NCBI GenBank assembly: GCA_963819715.1
Contig: CAWFXE010000002.1
Span: 620,001-684,000, forward strand
DNA length: 64,000 bases
Reading direction: 5' to 3'
From: DASUPK01 sp963819715
Lineage (GTDB): Bacteria > Actinomycetota > Thermoleophilia > Solirubrobacterales > 70-9
Shown: in pieces, positions 49,449-57,637 of the stretch
Layout: each line of letters opens with the position of its first letter
Position numbering within the stretch: the first letter of the stretch is position 1
The notes under the pieces: generated by a model
What the model saw: the letters and a program-made list of their open reading frames with translations, nothing else
Told to the model about the DNA's origin: nothing
Database searches by the model: none
Made by a program: the position numbers and the translations under genes

Positions 49449-50351
49449 CTAGATATCGCCCGAGAAGGTGTCGCATGACTCGAGCTTGCCCGAGTCGAAG
49501 CCGGTCTGCAGCCAGTGGTCCCGCTGCGCCGAGGTGCCGTGGGTGAAGGATTCGGAATCGATCCGGCCCTGGGCCTGTTGCTGGATGCGATCGTCGCCGA
49601 CGGCCGCGGCGGCCGTCAGCCCCTCCTGGAGGTCACCGCTCTCGAGGATTCCCCGGTCGTAGGTCGCCCGGGCCCAGACTCCGGCCAGGCAGTCGGCCTG
49701 GAGCTCGAGGCGTACGGAGAGCGCGTTCGCATCCTGAGGGTTGTCCTGGCTCTGCTGGCGGACCTGCCCCTCGATCCCCAGCTCCTTCTGCACGTGGTGG
49801 CCGATCTCGTGGGCGAGGACATAGGCCTGCGCGAAGTCGCCCGGCGCCTTGAAGCGCCTGTTGAGCTCGTCGAAGAAGCCGAGGTCGATGTAGACCCTCT
49901 GATCGAGCGGGCAGTAGAACGGCCCCGTGTCGGAGCTGGCGAGCCCGCACCCCGAGTTCACCTGGCCGCGGAAGAGCACGAGCTTGGCGGGCTGGTACGG
50001 CTTGCCGGCCGCGGCGAACTCCTGCTTCCAGAAGCCCTGGGCGTCGTCGAGGACGAAGGAGACGAACTGGACCTCCTTGTCCTCATTCGGGCTCTGCGGA
50101 ACCGAGTTGTCGCCGGTGCCGCTCTGGGGCACCTGCGGGAAGGCGCTGCTCGGGCCGGGGACGTCGAAGCCGCCGCCACCGCCCCCACTGCTGGCGAGCA
50201 GGTAGATGACGACCACGATGATCACCCCGACGATCCCGCCGCCGCCCATGCGTCCCATCGGGATCGGGAAGCCGCCTCCTCCGCCGAGTCCGGTCCCCTG
50301 GCTTCGCCGGTCCTCGATGTTGCCGCTCGTCCTGCCCGGCTTCCACTTCAT
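49449..50351 (-). CDS. putative neutral zinc metallopeptidase (YpfJ family)
   Basis: A basic N-terminus and one membrane helix (GIVGVIIVVVIYLLASSGGG) precede an extracytoplasmic peptidase-like domain with VLAHEIGHHVQKELG (HExxH zinc site) and the family's LELQADCLAGVWA, which supplies the third ligand. This matches PF04228-type putative metallopeptidases of unknown substrate. Length (300) and layout are standard. Confidence 0.88.
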   Translation of the reverse strand: MKWKPGRTSGNIEDRRSQGTGLGGGGGFPIPMGRMGGGGIVGVIIVVVIYLLASSGGGGGGFDVPGPSSAFPQVPQSGTGDNSVPQSPNEDKEVQFVSFVLDDAQGFWKQEFAAAGKPYQPAKLVLFRGQVNSGCGLASSDTGPFYCPLDQRVYIDLGFFDELNRRFKAPGDFAQAYVLAHEIGHHVQKELGIEGQVRQQSQDNPQDANALSVRLELQADCLAGVWARATYDRGILESGDLQEGLTAAAAVGDDRIQQQAQGRIDSESFTHGTSAQRDHWLQTGFDSGKLESCDTFSGDI

Positions 50352-50387
50352 CGCCGGCCACTCTATCCGCGGCTATCGGGGAGGTTG

Positions 50388-51404
50388 CTACTCGCCGGAG
50401 GCCGAGTAGCTCTCGAGCGTGCTCCTCTGCGAGAGCACGTAGAGCAGGATCAGCGCCGGGACGCAGGTGACGGCCGCGATGCCGAAGACGACGATCACCT
50501 CGGTCAGCGTCGCCGAGGCTCCGGCGGCGTCCGAGATCTTCAGGGAGGTGGGCAGCATGTACGGGAACGCGGCCGCGAAGTACCCCCAGATCATGGTGAC
50601 GCCCGCCCCGACCGCCGCCACGCGCAGTCCGCGGTTGTGCCCGGTCACGAGCAGTCCAAGCGCCGCGAGGCCGCATACCCCTGACAGCACCACCAGCGCG
50701 ATGCCGGGCCACGAGGTGAGCCCGTCGTAGATGAACCGGCCGTCCTGACGGAGAGCGATGACGCCGACGACGGCCGCAATGCCGGCGACCACGGCCGCCA
50801 CCAGCGCCCGCCGGGCGAAGTAGTCGCGGAGGTCCTGGTCGCCCGCCGCGCCGGAGTCGCGGACGAGGAAGATCGCCGCCGTATATGCGGCCACGACGAC
50901 GAACAGCACCCCGGTGGTCAGCGGCAGGAAACCCGTCCAGCTGCCGGTCGGATCGCCGTCGCCCGCCGCTGGCACCTCGCCCGAGGCGATTGCGCCGACG
51001 ACCGTTCCCATGAAGAACGGCGTGAGCACGGAGGCGAACCCGAAGACCCGGGACGCAGGCCTCTGCACCGGTCCCGGCAGAGCGTGCCGGAACGCGAAGC
51101 CCGAGCCGCGCAGCACGATCCCGAGCGCGGCGAGCGCCAGGGGGATGTAGACGGTCGTCATGACCGCCGAGAAGGCCGTCGGGAACGCTGTCCACAACAC
51201 GACCAGGACGAAGATCAGCCAGACGTGGTTGGCCTCCCAGACCGGCCCGATCGAGCGGTCGATCTGCCCGCGCACCCGGTCGGCCCGCTCGCTCCGGCCG
51301 GCGAGCAGGTCCCAGACGCCGGCACCGAAGTCAGCCCCGCCGAAGATCGCGTAGAGCGTGACCCCGACCCAGAGGATCACTGCGCAGAGGTCCGCGGTGC
51401 TCAC
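50388..51404 (-). CDS. cydB: cytochrome bd-type ubiquinol oxidase subunit II
   Basis: Eight or nine membrane helices starting with VSTADLCAVILWVGVTLYAI and the hallmark GGADFGAGVWDLLAG. The segment WEANHVWLIFVLVVLWTAFP is conserved in CydB. It is the partner subunit of CydA in a proton-motive terminal oxidase that functions at low oxygen. GTG 51,404 overlaps the cydA stop (GTGA), so the pair is translationally coupled. No cydDC exporter genes are visible in the window. Confidence 0.93.
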   Translation of the reverse strand: MSTADLCAVILWVGVTLYAIFGGADFGAGVWDLLAGRSERADRVRGQIDRSIGPVWEANHVWLIFVLVVLWTAFPTAFSAVMTTVYIPLALAALGIVLRGSGFAFRHALPGPVQRPASRVFGFASVLTPFFMGTVVGAIASGEVPAAGDGDPTGSWTGFLPLTTGVLFVVVAAYTAAIFLVRDSGAAGDQDLRDYFARRALVAAVVAGIAAVVGVIALRQDGRFIYDGLTSWPGIALVVLSGVCGLAALGLLVTGHNRGLRVAAVGAGVTMIWGYFAAAFPYMLPTSLKISDAAGASATLTEVIVVFGIAAVTCVPALILLYVLSQRSTLESYSASGE

Positions 51405-52789
51405 GCCGTCCCCTCCGGGCCGGGCGGCGGGCTGTAGGGGATGTCGCCCTCCTCCTCGTGGCCCTCGCGCCAGCCGCGGGCGAGGGCGCGGATGATCAGC
51501 GCGGCCGTCGTGAACAGGGTGATGTAGAGCAGCATCGTGAAGCCGAATACCCACCAGATGCCCTGCGCCGGGGTGACCGCCTCCGAGGTCCTCATGATCT
51601 TGTAGAGGATCCAGGGCTGACGACCGACCTCGGTGACGATCCAGCCGGATTCGAGGGCCACGACGGCGGCCACCCCCGAGACGGCGACCGCCCGCAGGAA
51701 CCACTTCGTCGCCGGCAGGTCGCGCTTTCGCCACCAGGCGATCGCAAACCAGACCGCGAGCAGGAACAGGAGCGTCCCCATCCCGACCATCGTGTCGAAG
51801 GACAGGTGGAGCATCGTGAGGGCGGGTGGCTGCTCATTGGCTGGAATCTGGTTGAGACCCGTCACGTCGGTGTTCTTGCTGAACCCGACGAGGAACGAAT
51901 CGAGACCGGGGATCCCGATCCCTCCCTTGACCTGGCCGTCGACACAGCGCCCACCGAGGTATTCGGTCTGGTCCGGGCCACCGTGGTAGATGCACTCCAT
52001 CCCGGCGAACTTGGATGGCTGGTCGTCCGCAACCGCGCGCGCCGCCGTGTCGCCGACGAACAGCTGAATCGGGGTCGCGATTGCCGCGACGGTCAACGGC
52101 ACGAGCAGACCGATCCGGTGGTATCGGTCGCGGCGGCCGCGCAGCATGCCGACGGCATAGATCGAAGCGAGGATGAACCCGGTGACCATGTAGGCAGCCA
52201 GGAACATGTGGAAGAACTCGTAGCCGGTGGCATTGTTGAAGAGGACCTCGAACGGCTTCACGTCGCTGACCTTGCCGGCGCTGTCGAGGGTGAATCCCTG
52301 AGGCTGGTTCATCCAGGCATTGGCGGCGATCACCGAGAAGGCGCCCCCCACCCCGGAGATCACGATCGGCACGGCGGACCACATGTGGGCCTTCGGCGAG
52401 AGGCGGTTCCAGCCGTAGATGTAGATGGCGATGAAGATCGCCTCGAGGAAGAAGAAGATCCCTTCGATCGCGAAGGCGATCCCAAAGGCGTCGCCGAAGC
52501 GGTCCATGAACCGTGGCCAGAGCAGGCCGAATTCGAAGGAGAGCACCGTGCCCGTGACGGCCCCGACCGCAAACAGCACGGCGACGGCTTTCGACCAGTT
52601 CCGCGCGAGCCGAAGTGCGGCCTCGTCGTTCCTCCTGTGCCCCAGCCACTCGGCGATCAGCATCATCGCCGGGAAGGCCACGCCGAGGCACGCCAGGACG
52701 ATGTGAAAACCGAGCGTGAACCCCATCTGGTTTCGCGCCGCCAGCAGGTTGGACGACGAATCCGCGAGCAGAAGGACCAAGTGAGGCAT
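51401..52789 (-). CDS. cydA: cytochrome bd-type ubiquinol oxidase subunit I
   Basis: The 462-residue protein shows CydA landmarks: NQMGFTLGFHIVLACLGVAF (heme ligand His region), EGIFFFLEAIFIAIYIYGW, YEFFHMFLAAYMVTGF (heme b His) and GWIVTEVGRQPWILY (GRQPW motif). The Q-loop is short, in the CioA (cyanide-insensitive) style. The enzyme moves electrons from quinol to oxygen. It begins 34 bases after the stop of the sugar-oxidation operon and could be co-transcribed with it. Confidence 0.94.
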   Translation of the reverse strand: MPHLVLLLADSSSNLLAARNQMGFTLGFHIVLACLGVAFPAMMLIAEWLGHRRNDEAALRLARNWSKAVAVLFAVGAVTGTVLSFEFGLLWPRFMDRFGDAFGIAFAIEGIFFFLEAIFIAIYIYGWNRLSPKAHMWSAVPIVISGVGGAFSVIAANAWMNQPQGFTLDSAGKVSDVKPFEVLFNNATGYEFFHMFLAAYMVTGFILASIYAVGMLRGRRDRYHRIGLLVPLTVAAIATPIQLFVGDTAARAVADDQPSKFAGMECIYHGGPDQTEYLGGRCVDGQVKGGIGIPGLDSFLVGFSKNTDVTGLNQIPANEQPPALTMLHLSFDTMVGMGTLLFLLAVWFAIAWWRKRDLPATKWFLRAVAVSGVAAVVALESGWIVTEVGRQPWILYKIMRTSEAVTPAQGIWWVFGFTMLLYITLFTTAALIIRALARGWREGHEEEGDIPYSPPPGPEGTA

Positions 52790-52823
52790 CAGATCGCGAA
52801 CAGCCTATTCCTGTTGGGGGTCA

Positions 52824-53756
52824 TCACAGAATTGCGATCGGGTTGAGGGGCGATCCGGTCCCACCGGCGATGCGAAGCGGAGCGCCGACGAACAGGAACT
52901 CCCAGCGGCCCGCCTCCTCGCAGGCGCCTCCCAGCTCGTCGAAGTGCAGGTAGTCGAGCAGATGGACGCCCATCGCAGTCAGCGCCAGCACGTGGATGGG
53001 GAATCCGACGCCCTCGGTGAAGCTCGGGGCCGTGTCGCTGTTCCCGTCGCAGCCGAGAGCCGCGACCCTCCGCTCCGCCAGGAACTCCGCGCAGCCCGGG
53101 TGCAGGCCCGCCTTTGAGCTGGCGGTGTCCCAGGGCCCGAGCTCGTCGAGCCGGGTCGCGTGCCCCGTCCGGACCAGCAGGATGTCGCCCTCCTCCACCC
53201 GTACGCCCTGGCGGTCCTCGGATTCGGAGAGATCGCCGGGCCGCACGCTGTCACCAGGCTCCAGCCAGTCGACGCCGCGAGTCCGGGGAACGTCGAGCAG
53301 GACACCCCGGCCGACCAGCCCGTCCTTCAGCGCCTCGACCGTTTCGAACGCGGCGCCGCTGTCCGAAACCGATTCCGCCGGCCGGCCGTTGTAGAGCGAG
53401 TCGTTGTAGGAGACGTGGCAGAGCGCGTCGAGGTGGCTGTGCGAATCGTTGTGGTAGTCGACGCCGATGTAGTCCTTGGCGAAGGCGACGCCCTCCGGAT
53501 GGTCCCGCCCGCCGAGCATGGTCATGCGGTGATCCGCCGGCTCCGGGTTGTCCGGCTCGCGCTCGGTGTTCAGGGAGCGGCTGAGGCTGATCGTCCGCCC
53601 GTCTCGCGCGAGGCCAGCGGCGGCCGCGACCAGCTCCGGCGTCAGGTAGTTGAGCGCTCCCCGCTCGTCGTCGGCGCCCCAGCGGCCCCAATTCGAGACT
53701 CGATCGAAGAGCTGGCCGAACTCGTCCGCGGAGACCTGCACGTCGTCCGCCTCCAT
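52824..53756 (-). CDS. cyclase-family metal-dependent hydrolase
   Basis: Kynurenine-formamidase-like cyclase family: DYHNDSHSHLDALCHVSYND carries the HxGTHxD-type metal site (with one Gly changed), and the segments GVDWLEPGDSVRPGDLS and EGDILLVRTGHATRLDE are family-typical. Members hydrolyse amides or lactones. ATG 53,756 overlaps the upstream stop by one base (TGATG). Given its operon, a gluconolactone or other sugar lactone is a reasonable but unproven substrate. Confidence 0.85.
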   Translation of the reverse strand: MEADDVQVSADEFGQLFDRVSNWGRWGADDERGALNYLTPELVAAAAGLARDGRTISLSRSLNTEREPDNPEPADHRMTMLGGRDHPEGVAFAKDYIGVDYHNDSHSHLDALCHVSYNDSLYNGRPAESVSDSGAAFETVEALKDGLVGRGVLLDVPRTRGVDWLEPGDSVRPGDLSESEDRQGVRVEEGDILLVRTGHATRLDELGPWDTASSKAGLHPGCAEFLAERRVAALGCDGNSDTAPSFTEGVGFPIHVLALTAMGVHLLDYLHFDELGGACEEAGRWEFLFVGAPLRIAGGTGSPLNPIAIL

Positions 53757-54691
53757 CACGCGTCCGTCACCTTGATGGAGAACGAGGCCTCATAGCTCTC
53801 GCCGGGCTCGAGCAGGATCAGGTCCTGCCCGCTCACCAGCGTGTTGGTCGGCGCAGTCATCGGCTCGAAGGCGATCACGTCATCGTCGTCGGGCGCGTAG
53901 ACCTGCGCGAAGGGATAGCCGCGGTCGAACGACACCTCGATTCGCCGCCCTCCGCCCTCGAGGGCGAACGGCTGGGACGGGGCAACGAACTCGTCATCGA
54001 AGGTCCTCGACCCGAGCGGACCGTCAGCCACCTCCGCCGGCTCCACCTCGCCGGTGGGGAGCTCCTCGGAGTCGAGGACGACCCTCTCGCTCACCGGTAT
54101 CTCGACCACCCATTCACCTCGCTCTGTGCCGGGCAGGCAAAGGTAGGGGTGGTACCCGAAGGCGATGGGCACCGCCACATCACCCGAGGCATGCACCGTC
54201 GTGGCAATCGTCAGCGTCCCATCCGACATTCCGGCCTCGACCCGAACGTGGTGGGGAAACGGGAACACGGTCATCAGGTCCTCGTGGGCGGCGAAGTCGA
54301 AGCTGCCCGCGAGACGCGGACCCTCGGGGCCGTCCTCGTGCCGGTCGACGCTCCACCCCGAAGCGGCCGCCAGGAGGCCGTGGATCGGCAGGCCCTTGGG
54401 GCCCAGGGTGTACAGGCCGGGGTGCGCCCATAGGTCGACCTCCCGTCCCGCAACCTGGAACTTCCTCTCGGCGACCCGGTTCGCCCAGGGGTGGAGCAGC
54501 GGTATCCCCATCGTCGAGCGATCCGCGACGTATCGAGCAAGGCCGCCGCGCTGCCCCAGCAGCTCCTCCCCGCGATGGAGCAGTGAGCAGCCGATCATTC
54601 CGGCCTCCGGGACGAACCCAGCCTCGAGCTCCCCGCTCTCCGACGAGAGGGCCAGCGCCTCGAACCCGTCGATCTCCCTAGTGCCGATCAC
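53756..54691 (-). CDS. aldose 1-epimerase family protein
   Basis: Galactose-mutarotase fold: PLLHPWANRVAERKFQVAGR, GLPIHGLLAAASGWSVDRHE (His), VPIAFGYHPYLCLPG (His) and PFAQVYAPDDDDVIAFEPMT (catalytic Glu in FEPM). It interconverts alpha and beta anomers of hexoses. GTG 54,691 overlaps the NDH-2 stop (GTGA). It fits the operon theme of glucose handling. Confidence 0.87.
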   Translation of the reverse strand: MIGTREIDGFEALALSSESGELEAGFVPEAGMIGCSLLHRGEELLGQRGGLARYVADRSTMGIPLLHPWANRVAERKFQVAGREVDLWAHPGLYTLGPKGLPIHGLLAAASGWSVDRHEDGPEGPRLAGSFDFAAHEDLMTVFPFPHHVRVEAGMSDGTLTIATTVHASGDVAVPIAFGYHPYLCLPGTERGEWVVEIPVSERVVLDSEELPTGEVEPAEVADGPLGSRTFDDEFVAPSQPFALEGGGRRIEVSFDRGYPFAQVYAPDDDDVIAFEPMTAPTNTLVSGQDLILLEPGESYEASFSIKVTDA

Positions 54692-56058
54692 TCGGGTGCC
54701 TCGCTCTCCGCCGACTTCGAGTCCTCTTCGACCAGCGACATCAGGAACGGCCGGCCGCCGGCCTGCTCGAGGGCGACGCGTCCGATGACCTGCTGAATGG
54801 TGATCGTGCGCTGCGGGCGGCTGTTGCCGATGAAGGTGATTGCCCAGCGCGGAATGGTCGCGATGCGGTTCTTGAACCCCGTGAGGAAGGTGAGGTGAAC
54901 GAAGAGCCAGGCGAGCCAGCCGATCAGGCCCGACAGGCGAATGCCCTTGAAGCTCACCACCGCCCGGAAGCGGGAGATGGTCGCCATGCTGCCCAGGTCG
55001 CGGTAGCTGAACTCCTTTCCCTCCTTGCCCCGCAGGCGCCGCTTGATCGTGCTCGAAGCGTGGAGGCCCTGCTGCATCGCCACCTCCGCGACCCCCGGCA
55101 GCCCGTCGAGGGACATCATGTCGCCGATAGCGAACACTTCGGGATGCCCGGGGAGCGTGCAATCGGGGAGCACCGAGACCCGGCCGGCGCGGTCGACCTC
55201 CGCGCCGGTCGCCTCCCCCAGCATCCGGGCAAGCGGTGAAGCCTCGACGCCCGCCGCCCAGATCTTCGTGTGGCAGGCGATCCGCCGTTCCTCGTCCCCC
55301 TGCTTGACGACCACTCCGTTCTGGTCGATGTCGGTGACGATGGTCGACATCTGGAGCTCGACACCGAGGTGCCCCAGCCCCTTGGCCGCCTTGCCGGAGA
55401 GGTCGTCGCCGAACGTCGCCAGCACCTGCTTCCCGCCGTCGCAGATGATGATCCTGGCGTTTCGCGGATCGACCCTGCGAAAGTCATCCTTGAGCACGCG
55501 CCTCGACAGCTCGGCGATCTGGCCCGCAATCTCCACCCCGGTCGGACCGCCGCCGACCACCACGAAGGTGAGCCATTCCTGCTGCTTTTCGGGATCCTGC
55601 TCGAGCTCGGCCATCTCGAACGCCCCGAGGATCCGGCCCCTGAGCTCAAGGGCATCGTTGATCGTCTTCATTCCCGGAGCCCAGCGCGAGAACTCGTCGT
55701 GGCCGAAGTACGACTGCCCACAGCCACCGGCGACGATCAGGCTCTCGTAGGGGAGCTCGAGGACCCGGCCGTCGGGCCCCATGGCCGTCACCGTCCGCGC
55801 CTCCAGGTCGAAGGCGTTCACCTCGGCCAGCTCGACCTCGATGTTCCTGTGGCGGTGCAGGACCCCTCGCAGCGGCGGCGCGATCTCCCCCTCCGAGAGG
55901 ATTCCCGTCGCGACCTGGTAGAGCAGCGGCTGGAAGAGATGGTGGTTGAGCCGGTCCACGAGGGTGACCTGGACCGGTCCGCGGCTCAGGTTCCGGGCCG
56001 CGAAGAGCCCGCCGAAGCCACCGCCCACGACCACCACTCGATGGGAATCCGCAGCCAC
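54688..56058 (-). CDS. type II NADH dehydrogenase-like flavoprotein
   Basis: Two Rossmann motifs, RVVVVGGGFGGLFAARNLSR (FAD) and FVVVGGGPTGVEIAGQIAEL (NADH), plus the NDH-2 landmarks LFQPLLYQVATGILSEGEIA, PEVFAIGDMM and VAMQQGLHASSTIKRRLRGK. The C-terminus has amphipathic hydrophobic helices (LSGLIGWLAWLFVHLTFLTG) for membrane attachment. It would pass electrons from NADH to quinone without pumping protons, then to the adjacent cydAB oxidase. Confidence 0.92.
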   Translation of the reverse strand: MAADSHRVVVVGGGFGGLFAARNLSRGPVQVTLVDRLNHHLFQPLLYQVATGILSEGEIAPPLRGVLHRHRNIEVELAEVNAFDLEARTVTAMGPDGRVLELPYESLIVAGGCGQSYFGHDEFSRWAPGMKTINDALELRGRILGAFEMAELEQDPEKQQEWLTFVVVGGGPTGVEIAGQIAELSRRVLKDDFRRVDPRNARIIICDGGKQVLATFGDDLSGKAAKGLGHLGVELQMSTIVTDIDQNGVVVKQGDEERRIACHTKIWAAGVEASPLARMLGEATGAEVDRAGRVSVLPDCTLPGHPEVFAIGDMMSLDGLPGVAEVAMQQGLHASSTIKRRLRGKEGKEFSYRDLGSMATISRFRAVVSFKGIRLSGLIGWLAWLFVHLTFLTGFKNRIATIPRWAITFIGNSRPQRTITIQQVIGRVALEQAGGRPFLMSLVEEDSKSAESEAPE

Positions 56059-56083
56059 GGTCTGCCCGTCGAGTCCGTCCCGC

Positions 56084-57637
56084 CTAAGCGCCGAGACGCT
56101 CCAGCAGGTGGTCGCCGACGCGGATCGCGTTCGCCATCGCAGTCAGCGCCGGGTTGACCGCGCCGATGCTCGGGAAGAAGCTGGTGTCGACCACGTAGAG
56201 GTTGTCGAGCTCGTGGGCCTTGCAGTTCGTGTCGAGCACCGAGGTCGCCGGATCCGACCCGAAGCGGCAGGTCCCAGCCTGATGCGCGACCCCGGCCACC
56301 GGGATCTCGTTCTTCAGATAGGCGTGGTGCGGAAGGAGATGGTCAGGGTGCATGCCGATCTCGCCCAGCATCGACTTGAGCTTCTCGTAGAGCTCCTTCT
56401 TCGGCCCCTCGTTCGAGTAGCTGTACGCGATCTTCACCCGCCCATCGTCGCTCAGGGTGACTCGGTTCTCCGGCTTGGGCAGGTCCTCGGTCGAGAGCCA
56501 GAAGTCCACCGCATGGTCGGCGACCGTTTCGAGCGACCAACCCGGGGCGAACTTCGTCTCCCCCGGCTTCTCGCCGCGGAACATCGGCGCCTGTGACTTG
56601 CCGACCATCTGGAGGTTGCCGAGCGGGTGGTCGAACTCCTTGCCCGCCAGGTAGAAGTCGTTGAGGCCGAGCGTCTTCTGGAAGACGGTCGGGTTGGGCT
56701 CCTTCGAGAGGGCGAGCACGGCCTGGCTGTTGTGGAACATGTAGTTGCGGCCGACCTGATCGGAGCCGTTGGCCAGGCCGTTCGGGTGCTTGTCATTGGC
56801 CGAGGCGAGCAGGAGCCTGGCCGAGTTGGCGGCGCCGCAGGAGACGACGACGACGTCGGCACTGTGGGTCTCGGTCTCCCCCTCGCGCTCCACCACCACC
56901 CCCGTGACCTCGGTGCCGCTGGGATTCGTCTCGAGGGACAGCGCCATCGCGTTGGTGAGGAGCGTGACGTTGTCGTGCTCCAGCGCCGGCCGCACCGCCA
57001 TCACCTCCGCGTCCGACTTGGCATGGACGAGGCAAGGGAAGCCATCGCAGTCGTTGCACCGAACGCAGCGGCTGTACGGCATGTTCCCCTCGTCGAGCAG
57101 CACGCCGCACGGGGCGTGGAACGGCTGGTATCCGGCGGCGGCCAGGTCGTCGGCCAGCTGCTGGATTCGCGGCTCGTGCGACACGGCCGGGTGCGGATAT
57201 GGCCCGCTCGCCGGCGGCTCCGTCGGGTCCTCGCCGCGGGCGCCACGCACCTCGTAGAGCTGCTCGGCCCTCGTGTAGAAGGGCTCCATCTCCTCATAGG
57301 AGACGGGCCAGGCGGGCGAGACCCCGTCGGCGTGCTTGATCTCCCCGTAATCCTCGGCCCGCAGCCGATAGAGGGCGGCCCCGTACAGCTTCGTTGCGCC
57401 TCCGACGTAGTAGTGGACCTGCGGCGCGAACTCCTTGCCGTCCCTGTCGTACCAGCTGTCCTCCGACTGATAGCGGCCGTCCGCGAAAACGTCCTGCGCC
57501 AGCCAGTTCTGAGGCTCGCGCGGAAGCCAATCCCCTCTCTCCAGCAGCAGGATCCGCTTTCCGGACGGAGCGAGCTGATGGACCAGGGTGCCGCCGCCGG
57601 CACCGCTGCCGATCACGATCACGTCGTAGTCGCTCAT
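56084..57637 (-). CDS. GMC-family oxidoreductase
   Basis: N-terminal FAD motif YDVIVIGSGAGGGTLVHQLA, GGATKLYGAALYRL, and the C-terminal HQAGTCRFG (active-site His region) and SIGAVNPALTAMANA (active-site Asn/His partner) give a complete GMC plan. A Cys cluster (RCVRCNDCDGFPCLVHAKSD) fits the gluconate-dehydrogenase/2-keto subtype. Substrate is probably a sugar or sugar acid. Its ATG overlaps the upstream stop as ATGA, so it is co-translated with the GH15 gene. Confidence 0.9.
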   Translation of the reverse strand: MSDYDVIVIGSGAGGGTLVHQLAPSGKRILLLERGDWLPREPQNWLAQDVFADGRYQSEDSWYDRDGKEFAPQVHYYVGGATKLYGAALYRLRAEDYGEIKHADGVSPAWPVSYEEMEPFYTRAEQLYEVRGARGEDPTEPPASGPYPHPAVSHEPRIQQLADDLAAAGYQPFHAPCGVLLDEGNMPYSRCVRCNDCDGFPCLVHAKSDAEVMAVRPALEHDNVTLLTNAMALSLETNPSGTEVTGVVVEREGETETHSADVVVVSCGAANSARLLLASANDKHPNGLANGSDQVGRNYMFHNSQAVLALSKEPNPTVFQKTLGLNDFYLAGKEFDHPLGNLQMVGKSQAPMFRGEKPGETKFAPGWSLETVADHAVDFWLSTEDLPKPENRVTLSDDGRVKIAYSYSNEGPKKELYEKLKSMLGEIGMHPDHLLPHHAYLKNEIPVAGVAHQAGTCRFGSDPATSVLDTNCKAHELDNLYVVDTSFFPSIGAVNPALTAMANAIRVGDHLLERLGA